Assembly: GCA_964484325.1 (NCBI GenBank) | Contig: CAZAEE010000001.1 | Coordinates: 62,001-126,000 of the forward strand | Length of the DNA stretch: 64,000 bases | Direction: 5' to 3' | From: CAYLXX01 sp964484325 | GTDB lineage: Bacteria; Patescibacteriota; Microgenomatia; UBA1406; GWC2-37-13 | In this document: piece after piece, positions 26,006 to 35,794 of the stretch | How positions within the stretch are numbered: the first letter of the stretch is position 1 | How the letters are laid out: each line of letters begins with the position of its first letter | Made by a program: the position numbers and the translations under genes | The notes under the pieces: model-generated | Seen by the model: only the letters and a program-made list of their open reading frames with translations | Told to the model about the DNA's origin: nothing | Database searches by the model: none

Positions 26006-26662
26006 ATGGCAAAACAAAAAGTAACTTCACCGGTTAGATCGTCTACACAGCAGTTTATTGAACTTGAAGATGTGCGTGATGATATCTTGCTGATGAAAGA
26101 TCACTCAGCCGCTATCATTATTGAGGTCGGAGCGGTAAATTTCTGGTTGTTGTCTCAGGAGGAGCAGGGGTCGATTATTTATGCGTATGGAAGCTTACTT
26201 AACTCCTTGTCATTTCCAGCTCAAATACTGATTCTTTCGAAAAAAATGGACATTTCCTCATACATTGAATATCTGAATGGGAAAATTACAACCATGCATA
26301 ATGATTTAATCAAAAAAAGACTCGTGAGTTATCAAGATTTCATCAAAGCAATTGTGAAAAAAAATACGGTCCTTGAAAAACGATTTTTTTTCCTGGTGCC
26401 GTTTTCGCCCTTGGAGTTGGGAGTCAGCGGTGTTAATGCTCAGGGGTTAAAGAAAGAGTACATTATCACGAGAGCGAAAACGGCACTCTACCCCAAGCGT
26501 GATCACCTTCTTCGTCTTCTTGCAAAAATTGGTTTACGTGCAACTATTCTTCAGAAACAAGAGATTGTTGATCTTTTTTACAATTTATATAACCCATCTC
26601 AGACTGGTCGGCAATTAGCACCGGTCGAAAGTTACACAGATGTGGTGGTTACTCCTGGTTAA
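26006..26662 (+). CDS. TraC-like protein (N-terminal-domain type of VirB4/TraC)
   Basis: The 218-residue product resembles the N-terminal non-ATPase region of TraC/VirB4 proteins (FIELEDVRDDILLMKD; IIIEVGAVNFWLLSQEEQ). It has no Walker motifs. ATG 26006 lies one base after the PrgI stop, so the genes are translationally coupled; the longer frame from 25976 overlaps PrgI. It probably assists the VirB4 ATPase immediately downstream. Confidence 0.7.
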   Translation: MAKQKVTSPVRSSTQQFIELEDVRDDILLMKDHSAAIIIEVGAVNFWLLSQEEQGSIIYAYGSLLNSLSFPAQILILSKKMDISSYIEYLNGKITTMHNDLIKKRLVSYQDFIKAIVKKNTVLEKRFFFLVPFSPLELGVSGVNAQGLKKEYIITRAKTALYPKRDHLLRLLAKIGLRATILQKQEIVDLFYNLYNPSQTGRQLAPVESYTDVVVTPG

Positions 26663-26674
26663 CTCAAGAAAATT

Positions 26675-28432
26675 ATGTTGGGTTTAGGCAAAAAAAACAA
26701 TAAGTCCACTTCTTCTAAATCATTACCAAATGGTGTGCAGAACGTATCGAACCTTATGGCCAAGGGTGCATTTGGCATAACAGATATCATTGCACCTTCT
26801 TATGTTGAGGTAGATTTTAACAACATTAAAGTTGATGAAAAATATTATCGTACTTTGTATGTAGTCGGTTATCCTCGCTATGTTTCTGCCAACTGGTTGT
26901 ACAACTTGATTACGTTTGATCATCCTCTTTACATCTCGATGTTTATTTACCCCACTGAAGCCAAAGCAGTTCTGGATGAGTTGAAACGCAAAATTGCCGA
27001 GATGGAAGCAACTATTGAAACCGATATTAAAGCAGGCAAAGTGGTTGATCCGACAGTCCAAGTGGCTCTTGATGATGCTTTGTCTTTGCAAGCTGAGTTA
27101 GCCAAAGGTGCTGAACGTTTTTTTCAATTTGGGTTATACATCACTATTCCGGCCGAAAGTCTGAATGAACTCAATCAAATCACCAAAGAAATTGATGCTA
27201 CTCTCTCCTCACTTCTTATCATCGCCAAACAAGCCACTCTTCAGATGGAAGAAGGATTCAAGTCAACGCTCCCGATGTTTTATGATAAATTGGCCGTTTG
27301 GCGCAACATGGACTCGACGTCGCTTGCAATGACGTTTCCATTTTCCACAGCCTCTTTAACGAGAAATGAAGGCATTTTATACGGCATCAATCAGCACGAT
27401 GGTAGTCTTATCATTTTTGACAGATTTATGCTTGAAAATGCTAACTCTGTTATCTTAGGTAAATCAGGCGGCGGTAAAAGCTTCATGATCAAGCTCGAAA
27501 CAGCCAGATCTTTGATGATGGGCACCGATGTCATCATTATAGATCCAGAAAACGAGTATCGGAAGTTGGCTGAGTCAATGGCGGGTGAGTTTGTTGAGTT
27601 TTCTGCTTCTTCAACGTTTAAAATGAATCCGTTTGAAATTACTTCGGTTAATCCGGAGCCTGATGAACTATCTAATAAAATTCTTGATTTACATAGTCTG
27701 ATGCGAGTGATGATGGGAGATTTAACCCCTTCCCAGGATGCTCTTATTGATCGAGCACTCGTATTAACATACCGATCAAAAGGTATTACTCAAGATCCTG
27801 AAACATTTAAACTCGAACCACCGCTTCTTGAGGATGTGTATAAAATTCTTATCGGTATGGAAACAGCTGAGGCGAAAGAGCTGGCCGACAGACTTGAAAA
27901 ATATGTGAAAGGTTCGGCCTCTGGTATTTTTAATCAACAGTCGAGTTTTGATATAAAAAATCAATTGACTGTTTTTGGCATTCGCGATCTTGAAGAAAAT
28001 CTTCGCCCCGTCGCGATGTATATTGTGCTTGACTATATCTGGAATCGTATCCGTCGCGAGAGCAAAAGAAGAATACTGGTTGTTGACGAAGCCTGGTACT
28101 TAATAAAAAATAAGGACTCAGGCGCCTACTTGCACAGTTTCGCCAAGCGTGCCCGAAAATATCTTCTGGGGTTGACGACCATTACCCAGGACGTTGAAGA
28201 TTTTCTTTCAACAGATGAGGGAAAAGCCATTATTACCAACTCAAGTCTTCAGATCATTCTGAAACAATCTACTGCAGCTGTTGAGAAAATTACCGAAACT
28301 TTTTTTCTCACAGGTGGCGAAAAACATTTTCTTTTATCTGCCGGTATTGGTGAAGGCTTGTTCTTCGCCGGCCAATCACATGTTGGCTTTCAAGTCATCG
28401 CCTCTGAGGAAGAAAAAGGTTTAATCGAATAG
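26675..28432 (+). CDS. virB4: VirB4-family ATPase of a type IV secretion-like system
   Basis: The 585-residue ATPase has Walker A GKSGGGKS (residues 262-269), DVIIIDPENEYRKLAESM just after it, Walker B RRILVVDEAWYL and the TTITQDVEDFL motif, all typical of the VirB4/TraC HerA-like fold. It powers assembly or transport of the envelope-spanning machine. It starts 12 nt after the TraC-like gene. In CPR the system may serve pili, DNA uptake or secretion; the window cannot distinguish these. Confidence 0.9.
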   Translation: MLGLGKKNNKSTSSKSLPNGVQNVSNLMAKGAFGITDIIAPSYVEVDFNNIKVDEKYYRTLYVVGYPRYVSANWLYNLITFDHPLYISMFIYPTEAKAVLDELKRKIAEMEATIETDIKAGKVVDPTVQVALDDALSLQAELAKGAERFFQFGLYITIPAESLNELNQITKEIDATLSSLLIIAKQATLQMEEGFKSTLPMFYDKLAVWRNMDSTSLAMTFPFSTASLTRNEGILYGINQHDGSLIIFDRFMLENANSVILGKSGGGKSFMIKLETARSLMMGTDVIIIDPENEYRKLAESMAGEFVEFSASSTFKMNPFEITSVNPEPDELSNKILDLHSLMRVMMGDLTPSQDALIDRALVLTYRSKGITQDPETFKLEPPLLEDVYKILIGMETAEAKELADRLEKYVKGSASGIFNQQSSFDIKNQLTVFGIRDLEENLRPVAMYIVLDYIWNRIRRESKRRILVVDEAWYLIKNKDSGAYLHSFAKRARKYLLGLTTITQDVEDFLSTDEGKAIITNSSLQIILKQSTAAVEKITETFFLTGGEKHFLLSAGIGEGLFFAGQSHVGFQVIASEEEKGLIE

Positions 28433-28487
28433 ATAGCTTATCCTGACTTCTCAAAGGTCATAAAATTTGCTACTATTATAGATACCG

Positions 28488-30161
28488 ATGAATAAATTTC
28501 CCTACATCAAGCGGGGTTATGATGGTGGCATGGACTTTTCTCCTGATTCAAAGAGTCCATCTATTTTTCCGTTAATTCTTTTTTTAGGAAGTGTGGGAAT
28601 CTTTTTTATCATATTAGTCCTGCGTTTATTTCAACTAACCATTGTTAAAGGTTCTCATTACCATGTATTGGCGGATGAAAACAGAATTCGTGAAATTGTT
28701 ATCGAACCAAAACGCGGCACCATTATAGACAGAAAAGGTGTTATTTTAGCCCAAAACTTTGATGCCAATGTTTCCGACACCGGTGATCGTTTATCCTCGC
28801 GTCGTACTTACGTGGACCCTGAAATATTTGCTCACCTTATCGGGTACCGTCAGATAGCTGATGCTGATAATTTGAACAATGATACCTGCATAACTAAATT
28901 AAAAAACGGCTTTAAAGTCGGTAAAAAAGGCGTTGAGAAACTGTTTGAGTGTTCACTTCGTGGCACGTATGGTAAGAAGCTAGTTGAGGTCGATGCCACA
29001 GGTAAGTCGATGAAGACGTTGACAGTCATTCCACCGATCGATGGCGCCACACTTCAGTTAGCAGTCGATGCTGAGTTACAGAAAAAAGCCTATGATCTAA
29101 TAAAAGATAAAAAGGCAATTATTATAGCACTTCGCCCTAAAACAGGCGAAATACTTGTCTTGGCTTCGTCTCCTACGTTTAATCCTCAAGCATTTGAAGA
29201 TAATGACAGTAAGGCAATCTCAAAATATTTTATTGATAAAAATAAACCACTGTTTAATCGAGCAACAGAAGGTACGTATCCTCCAGGGTCAACGTTTAAG
29301 ATTGTTCTGGCAGCCGGTGCCCTTCAGGAGAAAAGAATTTCTCCAACTACAGAAATTGAAGATACTGGTGTGGTTGAAGCGGGTCCTTTAAAGTTTGGCA
29401 ACTGGTACTTTCTCCAATACGGTAAAAAAGATGGTATGGTTGATGTTGTAAAAGCGATTCAACGGTCAAACGACATCTTTTTTTATAAAACCGGCCAGCT
29501 TCTCAGTCCGGAAAAAATTAAGAAATGGGCAGAAATCTTCGGCTATGGTAAAAAAAGTCAGCTTGGCATAGATCAATCCGAGGGTATGGTGCCGTCTCCT
29601 TTCTGGAAAGAGGATCGCTTACATGAGCAATGGTACCTTGGTGACACATACAATTTTTCCATTGGCCAGGGATACCTTGTGGTTACTCCACTGCAGGTGG
29701 CTATGATGACATCTGCCATTGCCAACGACGGTACTCTTTGCCAGCCTCGACTTTTGAAGGTAAATGCTAACTCCTCCTTAGCAGGGTCAGATGAAGAAGC
29801 GTATACGAAACCTGCCTGTCAAAAATTACCCATCTCAGACGAAAATCTTGCTCTTATTCAAAAAGGGATGACTGAAGCATGTACCACGGGCGGTACTGGT
29901 TGGCCCCTTTTTGATTTCAAAGTAAAACAGGCAGGTAAAGATGTCCCAGTTCAACTTGCCTGCAAAACCGGTACCGCCGAGTCCCATGGACCGACCGATC
30001 CATCACACGCATGGATTACCGTTTATGCTCCCTCAGATCCTCAGACCAGTATTCCCGAAATTGCTGTTACCGTTTTAGTTGAAGAAGGTGGTCAAGGTTC
30101 AGATGTTGCCGGTCCGCTCGCTCGCGATGTTTTGAAAACGTATTTTGAGCGTATGCAATAG
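28488..30161 (+). CDS. mrdA: Penicillin-binding protein 2 (class B transpeptidase)
   Basis: This transpeptidase cross-links peptidoglycan. The 557-residue protein has one N-terminal membrane anchor (residues ~25-50) and the pedestal motif IEPKRGTIIDRKG. Its catalytic motifs are Ser268 in GSTFK, SND at ~327 and KTGTAE near the C-terminus. PBP2 is the closest match by architecture. A TATTAT ends 8 nt before the ATG. It lies 55 nt after virB4. Confidence 0.92.
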   Translation: MNKFPYIKRGYDGGMDFSPDSKSPSIFPLILFLGSVGIFFIILVLRLFQLTIVKGSHYHVLADENRIREIVIEPKRGTIIDRKGVILAQNFDANVSDTGDRLSSRRTYVDPEIFAHLIGYRQIADADNLNNDTCITKLKNGFKVGKKGVEKLFECSLRGTYGKKLVEVDATGKSMKTLTVIPPIDGATLQLAVDAELQKKAYDLIKDKKAIIIALRPKTGEILVLASSPTFNPQAFEDNDSKAISKYFIDKNKPLFNRATEGTYPPGSTFKIVLAAGALQEKRISPTTEIEDTGVVEAGPLKFGNWYFLQYGKKDGMVDVVKAIQRSNDIFFYKTGQLLSPEKIKKWAEIFGYGKKSQLGIDQSEGMVPSPFWKEDRLHEQWYLGDTYNFSIGQGYLVVTPLQVAMMTSAIANDGTLCQPRLLKVNANSSLAGSDEEAYTKPACQKLPISDENLALIQKGMTEACTTGGTGWPLFDFKVKQAGKDVPVQLACKTGTAESHGPTDPSHAWITVYAPSDPQTSIPEIAVTVLVEEGGQGSDVAGPLARDVLKTYFERMQ

Positions 30162-30241
30162 TCTTAAAATTTTCTCTTAAAAAACTCTACCACACTGCAA
30201 ATAATTTTGTATAATAACGCAACATTTTTTATAATGAATAT

Positions 30242-30967
30242 ATGATCTCCGAAACTACTTATTCAATAAATACACCTTCCAAAGAATATTCAGCTTCGGA
30301 GCATCAACTGCGATTTGCTACCCAAGCGGACGTAGAACCCATTCTAAACAATATAGTTCTCTGTCACACAGAAGGTTTAGATCATGATCTTTACTCTGAA
30401 AAAGAGCTTCAGGAAGTTACCTCAGATTACTTGAGGCTGATGGATAATATATTTGAAAAACACAACCCAGAGGAATTTGGGACGATCATAGTTGCTCAGG
30501 ATCCAGAAGGCAGAGTCAATTCTTGTATCGCAGTCAAACCAGAGGTAGATGAGCCACTTGATAAATGGCTTCATCAACCTCACAAAGAAAACAATCGAAA
30601 GAGAGCATCTTTACTTTCAGATGCAAAATTATCCCACGCCGCAGGTTTAGCAGCTCACTTTGGTATGTGGTATACCAGGCCTTTTCTTGCCGGTCGCGGT
30701 ATTGGAAAAGAAGAGTTTGCTGCAGCAGCAGATTTAGTGAGTTCTCAAGGCGCAGAAAGCATCATTTATTATACAAGCAGACGCGCCGGCAAAACATTCA
30801 GCAACAAACATTTTTCTGAAAATTATATAGGCACGTTTGCGACTCCGTATGATCGACAAGCGGATGTATACTTTCTTGATTTAAATGATGCCACAATACG
30901 AAAAACTTTATCCAAGTTCCGATTGAAAAAGGATCAGAGCTCTGATATAGTTTCTGGAAAGCCATGA
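30242..30967 (+). CDS. Possible GNAT-fold acetyltransferase
   Basis: In the 241-residue product, LAGRGIGKEEFAAAADLV resembles the acetyl-CoA-binding R/QxxGxG/A loop and following helix of GNAT enzymes. The N-terminal LRFATQADVEPILNNI resembles the first GNAT strand and helix. The substrate is unknown. TATAAT ends 6 nt before the ATG and TTGTAT lies 17 nt further upstream. It overlaps the next gene by 4 nt, so the two form a pair. Confidence 0.55.
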   Translation: MISETTYSINTPSKEYSASEHQLRFATQADVEPILNNIVLCHTEGLDHDLYSEKELQEVTSDYLRLMDNIFEKHNPEEFGTIIVAQDPEGRVNSCIAVKPEVDEPLDKWLHQPHKENNRKRASLLSDAKLSHAAGLAAHFGMWYTRPFLAGRGIGKEEFAAAADLVSSQGAESIIYYTSRRAGKTFSNKHFSENYIGTFATPYDRQADVYFLDLNDATIRKTLSKFRLKKDQSSDIVSGKP

Positions 30968-31536
30968 AAGTCTTTTTCGCGGCTTCACCGCGAGGAGTTA
31001 GTACATACAGTAATTTTTATAAAAAAATCTTCAAAGAGATCCAGGACTTAGGTTTTACTCAGATAGACGATGACGTTATCAAACTAACTTATCCCGAATT
31101 GATTGAGCGGGCCAATCAAGACTCCAAGTCCTACACTGCTTATGCCAATAAAAAAATTCATGCTGTCCAGGAAAGTGATATCTGTGTTTTTGAGGTCTCT
31201 GAGCCGAGTTTGGGTGTCGGTTTCCTTATCCAACGAGCTCTGGAGTTTGGTAAGCCAGTGATAGTCCTTTATTATAAAAATAACATACCCATTCTCTTTG
31301 CCGGTCTTGAAGAAGAAAAACTCATCATACGCAGTTATCAAGAGAAAAATCTGAAAAAAGTATTAAAAGAGGTTCTCGATCATGCCCGTCAACGTCGCGA
31401 CCGCCGTTTCAACTTTTTCATTAATCCGCGACTCCTTGAATATATTGAGGATGCTAGTCAACGCGAAGGGATCACCAAATCGAAGTTTATCCGTAATCTG
31501 ATCCTTGAGCACATGCGTCGCCAATCTCATGAGTGA
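30964..31536 (+). CDS. Nucleoside 2-deoxyribosyltransferase-like domain fused to a ribbon-helix-helix domain
   Basis: The first ~140 residues start MKVFFAASPRG and contain ESDICVFEVSEPSLGVGFLIQRALEFGKPVIVLY. This is the layout of nucleoside 2-deoxyribosyltransferase / deoxynucleotide N-hydrolase folds. The last ~45 residues (FNFFINPRLLEYIEDA, then GITKSKFIRNLILEHM) look like a CopG/Arc-type ribbon-helix-helix DNA-binding domain. The fusion suggests a nucleotide-sensing regulator, which is inference. It is translationally coupled to the upstream GNAT-like gene through ATGA. Confidence 0.65.
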   Translation: MKVFFAASPRGVSTYSNFYKKIFKEIQDLGFTQIDDDVIKLTYPELIERANQDSKSYTAYANKKIHAVQESDICVFEVSEPSLGVGFLIQRALEFGKPVIVLYYKNNIPILFAGLEEEKLIIRSYQEKNLKKVLKEVLDHARQRRDRRFNFFINPRLLEYIEDASQREGITKSKFIRNLILEHMRRQSHE

Positions 31537-31789
31537 CTTTTCCTACTCCGCAAAGTTGATTAAAAATACTAGCGTATAAGTGTATATTATAAGTACTTTC
31601 TCTATCACAAAATCTCTGGTAATAGAATCAATCTCTCATCTCGTAGTATTCAAATAAATTAAGCTATAGGTCTATAAGCATCGAGCAAAATTTATAAAAA
31701 TGAGATTCATTTTAGATGATTTTAGCTCATCTATATGATATTTATACACATCTGATATGTAGATATTACTATTTTTATAGGTTATCCTA

Positions 31790-31818
31790 TTGACAAACTT
31801 ATAGTAGTCTGTTATTAT
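31790..31818 (+). promoter_or_regulatory. Consensus promoter
   Basis: TTGACA (31790-31795), 17-nt spacer, TATTAT (31813-31818), 8 nt before ATG 31827. It ends a 290-nt gap (31537-31826) that is very AT-rich and in which I see nothing else. Confidence 0.8.
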
Positions 31819-31826
31819 AAAAATAT

Positions 31827-33464
31827 ATGACAAATATTGAAGGTGCTTCACATCTCCATTTGCCAGCAAGAAAAGATCTTGTACGTTTAGCTTTAACTGT
31901 TCCACTTACCACAGCCGCTTTAGGCATGATTGGTAATAATCCTCAACCTCATTCAGAGATCGCTCAATCAGGTCATGTTTTGCAACTACCAAACTTTGCT
32001 GAAAGATTTACCGGTATCGTTGATCCAAAAACAGCTTACGCAGAAGGCAATCTTCCTGGAGGAGACACTTTAACAGCAGGCGATAGGATTATGTTTGATC
32101 AATTCAATAAATTAGGTGCTCCTCTTGAATTCTGGAAAGAGTGGATACGTACAGACTCCGAATACGTCAGACAAGGACATAACGATAAAGCATCAGGCGA
32201 AGGTATTGGTTGGATCTGGGGCCCGATTAATAAAGTTGCTCAAGAATATGATGACGTATCTAAACAAAATCGTTGGATAGCATATTTTGACAAAGGACGC
32301 ATGGAGTTAAACGACGGTCCACAAGGACCTTTTGTTACAAATGGTCTCTTAACTGTTGAGCTAATGAAAGGTTCAGCAGCTATACCTATGATTGGTGATG
32401 CTGTTGCTGATAATCCCGCTCCAACTTATAAAACTTTCAGTAAAGTAAGTTCTTTACAAGGAAATAATCAAGCAGATAATAAAGTTGGTGCTAAGCTGAA
32501 TCAAGCTATAGATAGAGAAGGGAATGTTTTAGCTCTTTCAAGTGTTAATACTCTTTCAGCAGGCGATAAGGATATTTCATATGTTCAATATATTTCTGAA
32601 ACAGGGCATAATATTCCAGATATTTTTTGGAGCTATTTAACTAAAAAAACTACCATTAATGAAAGTGGCAAGTTGATACAAAATTCTCCTCTATTTGATC
32701 CTTGGATGAATGTCATGGGCTATCCAATTAGTGAAGCCTATTGGACTCAAATGAACGTTGATGGACAGAAAATGGATGTTTTGATTCAAGCATTTCAAAG
32801 ACGAATTTTAACTTATATACCTGGATTTCAATCACCCTACAATATTGCGATGGGTAATGCAGGTCAACACGCACAGCAAATGCATGAATCTCCAACTGTT
32901 AAACCAACTCCAGAATCTTCTCCTACGGCAACAGAAATCCCAGCTTTGCAACCCGTCGAGCTTGATTATGTCGATTATACCGGAGCATCAAAAAAAGCTA
33001 TGTTTAATCCAAAGAATACTGAAAATGAAACACATTTGGTAATTGATGATAAAACTAATCTTCAACAGGAATTAGGTCTTCTTAAAGTACCTATTCGTGA
33101 TCATATAAACTTTAAAATTACTACTGGTCCAATTTATGGTGGAAATCAAGACATAGGGAATGGGCATAAAACTTTAGAGATATTGTCAAATATGCATGAT
33201 GGAACAGATTTTCAGTATGTATTGTATTATGATCAAGATGATAGTTTCGTAGTTCAAATTAGTGATAAGAATAAACTTATCGAGTATTTAAAAGATCCTA
33301 TTCAAAAACAAAGAATTAATATTTCAATGAATGGTTTTATTCATTTGGGTTTGACGGGTAATGGGATTAATGTACAAGGTGGATTTAAGTTGGAAGATAT
33401 AACGGATATAAATAAGTGGAGACAATTAGGAAGTCAGCCGCAGGTAGAATTAATCGTAAAATAA
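31827..33464 (+). CDS. Large secreted protein with Chloroflexota-like repeat domain
   Basis: The 545-residue product has a hydrophobic segment near residues 22-38 (VRLALTVPLTTAALGMIG) that may be a signal. The next ~330 residues contain WIAYFDKGRMELND, FVTNGLLTVELMKG, GHNIPDIFWSYL, MGYPISEAYWTQMNVDG and RRILTYIPGF. From memory this order matches a multicopy secreted family of Chloroflexota, of unknown function. A Pro/Thr/Glu linker (~355-375) leads to a separate C-terminal domain. The base composition is slightly richer in A/T than that of neighbours. Confidence 0.65.
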   Translation: MTNIEGASHLHLPARKDLVRLALTVPLTTAALGMIGNNPQPHSEIAQSGHVLQLPNFAERFTGIVDPKTAYAEGNLPGGDTLTAGDRIMFDQFNKLGAPLEFWKEWIRTDSEYVRQGHNDKASGEGIGWIWGPINKVAQEYDDVSKQNRWIAYFDKGRMELNDGPQGPFVTNGLLTVELMKGSAAIPMIGDAVADNPAPTYKTFSKVSSLQGNNQADNKVGAKLNQAIDREGNVLALSSVNTLSAGDKDISYVQYISETGHNIPDIFWSYLTKKTTINESGKLIQNSPLFDPWMNVMGYPISEAYWTQMNVDGQKMDVLIQAFQRRILTYIPGFQSPYNIAMGNAGQHAQQMHESPTVKPTPESSPTATEIPALQPVELDYVDYTGASKKAMFNPKNTENETHLVIDDKTNLQQELGLLKVPIRDHINFKITTGPIYGGNQDIGNGHKTLEILSNMHDGTDFQYVLYYDQDDSFVVQISDKNKLIEYLKDPIQKQRINISMNGFIHLGLTGNGINVQGGFKLEDITDINKWRQLGSQPQVELIVK

Positions 33465-33512
33465 TACTTCTTTTATTGACAATAAAGATATAAACTACTA
33501 TATTATTCTTAA

Positions 33513-33962
33513 ATGCGTATTATAGTTATTCTGTCGATTTTATGGGTTGGATGCTTAATGTTTTTAATAGGATATTTTTTGTCTCCAGCTCTGCATCCTA
33601 CTCCGGTAAAATTGCAGCCTGTTTCACCTTCGCAAGGACTATCTGATTCTAATTTACCCTTATCATTGGATAATCCAGTTATTAGACAAGTTAATATCAC
33701 TTACTCTCTTGAAGGTTATATTGATAATGTAAATTTTGACTCTAGTCCCAAAACAGTATCTATTACTGATGGGGCAGGAAAATTGTACGGCCCATATAAT
33801 GTTGATCCAGAAGCTTCCATATTTATATATGGCCAGAAAGGAAAAATTGATATAAATGAGTTGAAAAAAGGTCAAAAAGTGTATCTTAACTTAGCTTATT
33901 CATTAAATGGAAGTAAAAAGACATCGAATATTTATGTACCTTATATTGCTATTATAAAATGA
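33513..33962 (+). CDS. Membrane-anchored unknown protein
   Basis: The 149-residue product has an N-terminal anchor (IVILSILWVGCLMFLIGYFL), then a Pro/Ser linker and a small beta-rich domain. TATTAT ends 6 nt before the ATG. It overlaps the start of the next gene by 4 nt (ATGA), marking a surface-protein operon. Confidence 0.65.
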   Translation: MRIIVILSILWVGCLMFLIGYFLSPALHPTPVKLQPVSPSQGLSDSNLPLSLDNPVIRQVNITYSLEGYIDNVNFDSSPKTVSITDGAGKLYGPYNVDPEASIFIYGQKGKIDINELKKGQKVYLNLAYSLNGSKKTSNIYVPYIAIIK

Positions 33963-35794
33963 GTAAATTCTCCGTCTTTTTTTTTATTCTAGTTGTTTTT
34001 GCCTTTATTTTCGTTAAGTTTCATGTAGCTGAGGCCGCATCTTGCTCTGATTTTTTTCCAGGGGATCCTACATGTGATCACTGTACCTGTTCTAACTCAG
34101 TTGATCTGTCTCCAGGTTGTTATGATATTTCTTCTGGAGATGTAACATGTTATGACCAGTTCAATGTTCCACTTTCACCGTCATTTCCAGGATCATGGTG
34201 CCAGGGACCGAATGTTTATCCTAATGATTGTGGACAGAATGAATGTGGAAATGGGAATTTTTGTATTAATAATAATTTTGTAAGAACACATGTAGACAGA
34301 AATGGAGATGTGAGTTTTCAGTGTTTACCGAATGGTAATAATCGTAACCGTTGTTATGATTCACAGGTAGAACCAACTGATACGCCACCGCCAGGAGCAA
34401 CTCACACGCCTACTCCTACTACAACAAGAGTACCAACTCCTACAGCACCTTCAACACCAACACCCGCGCCAGGAGTTATTCCACAAAGAATTCTGGTAGG
34501 ACAATACTGTACTCCGAACATACTTTTAAATAAGTTTATTCTTAGTCAAGGGGGAGCGGCACAGCCTACACCTGTTGCAACAATAAATTTACATATTTTA
34601 AGAGATCCTTATCCTACACAAGGAGTGCTTGAGCGTACTTTTTCGTGTACTCAGGGACAATATTACAATATACAGGTCGATTGGTATTATCCTTCTACAG
34701 AAGTACCTGTAAATCATATAACTCATTTTGAAAGCGCAATCCAGTGTGGAGAAATACCAGTTTTCAATACGATTAATTGTCCATCACCGACGTTGCCCAT
34801 AGTACCAACAAGTACAAACACACCCACTCCGACTCGGACACCAACACCGACTCCTACAGGTCCCACAAAAACACCAACGCCAACGCCTACGCGGACACCA
34901 ACACCAACTCCGACGATACCTGGAGTACAAGGACCTTGGACTAAAGTAAAAGAAACTTCAGTCAATTACCATGGAATATTCAGCGTACCAATACCAGTTG
35001 TACCGCAAGCGTATGATGCAGATGATCCAGAGGATAATGATTTTAGCGCGAATGCATATTTTGACACGGAAATAGGTACAGATGGTGCAGGGCATATTAA
35101 TGCTGGTGTGGTAACCACAGGAGATAATCGCATGGCACCTATTAACATATCTTATCCTCAATGGGCAACGCTAAGTCCTTACAGCATAGTTTCATCATTT
35201 GACGCGAGTCAATTTTACAGTTATGTACGATCTCGAAAGAAATACACCAGTTTAGATACGATTTCTCCCGATATGCATGAAATTGCTGTCGCCGGAATTT
35301 ATTATTTTACTGGTCAGTTTACCACGTTTAACCAGGTTCCTGTTACGTGCGGTATTTGTACTAGAATAGAGAAATTTGTTGTCATTGCCCCAAATGCTAC
35401 TATTACTATCGGATCAGGTGCGACTACATTTAACGCGGATACGTCTTCCCCAACAAGGCCGGATAGATCGATTTTAATAATTGCAGATGAAATCGACTTT
35501 GATAGTCGGATATCTGAGGCTCACGGAATTTTTATAGCAAGAACAATAAAAACTGGCATAAAATCGGGAGCGACTGCAGGCTTAAAGATCGTGGGAAATC
35601 TTATTGCAATAACCCGTTTACAACAGGATCGGTCAGGGAATGGTAGTCCTACAAATTCTAAACCGTCTCTTTTTATAGTGAATTATCCAGCAACTTATAT
35701 AAGTTTATTGTCAACGATTGGAACATCGCTTTACGATTGGCAGGAAAAACCAGTGAATGTTTCAACAGGAGGGTTCGGCATTGGGACTAAATAA
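33959..35794 (+). CDS. Secreted Cys-rich and Pro/Thr-rich surface protein
   Basis: The 611-residue product has a signal peptide (FSVFFFILVVFAFIFVKFHVAEA), a Cys-rich domain (residues ~28-140) and a first PT-rich linker (~145-165). A beta-type domain follows, then a second, longer PT-rich linker (~285-325) and a C-terminal ~280-residue domain with several I/V-rich strands. The architecture suggests an extracellular stalked protein. It is coupled to the upstream gene by overlap and followed by a PilX-like gene. Confidence 0.7.
   Translation: MSKFSVFFFILVVFAFIFVKFHVAEAASCSDFFPGDPTCDHCTCSNSVDLSPGCYDISSGDVTCYDQFNVPLSPSFPGSWCQGPNVYPNDCGQNECGNGNFCINNNFVRTHVDRNGDVSFQCLPNGNNRNRCYDSQVEPTDTPPPGATHTPTPTTTRVPTPTAPSTPTPAPGVIPQRILVGQYCTPNILLNKFILSQGGAAQPTPVATINLHILRDPYPTQGVLERTFSCTQGQYYNIQVDWYYPSTEVPVNHITHFESAIQCGEIPVFNTINCPSPTLPIVPTSTNTPTPTRTPTPTPTGPTKTPTPTPTRTPTPTPTIPGVQGPWTKVKETSVNYHGIFSVPIPVVPQAYDADDPEDNDFSANAYFDTEIGTDGAGHINAGVVTTGDNRMAPINISYPQWATLSPYSIVSSFDASQFYSYVRSRKKYTSLDTISPDMHEIAVAGIYYFTGQFTTFNQVPVTCGICTRIEKFVVIAPNATITIGSGATTFNADTSSPTRPDRSILIIADEIDFDSRISEAHGIFIARTIKTGIKSGATAGLKIVGNLIAITRLQQDRSGNGSPTNSKPSLFIVNYPATYISLLSTIGTSLYDWQEKPVNVSTGGFGIGTK
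34814..34923 (+). repeat. Low-complexity ACACCA/ACTCC-type coding repeat
   Basis: Degenerate tandem hexamers encode alternating Thr-Pro units broken by Arg, Gly and Lys, the second PT-rich linker of the surface protein. Such tracts can change length by slippage. Confidence 0.8.

Noticed and set aside
31672..31905. 77-residue minus-strand ORF
   Set aside because: AT-rich, overlaps the promoter and start of the secreted-protein gene on the other strand, and has no family-like features.
34723..34965. 80-residue minus-strand ORF with Val/Gly repeats
   Set aside because: It is the antisense shadow of the Thr-Pro-rich linker of the surface protein.
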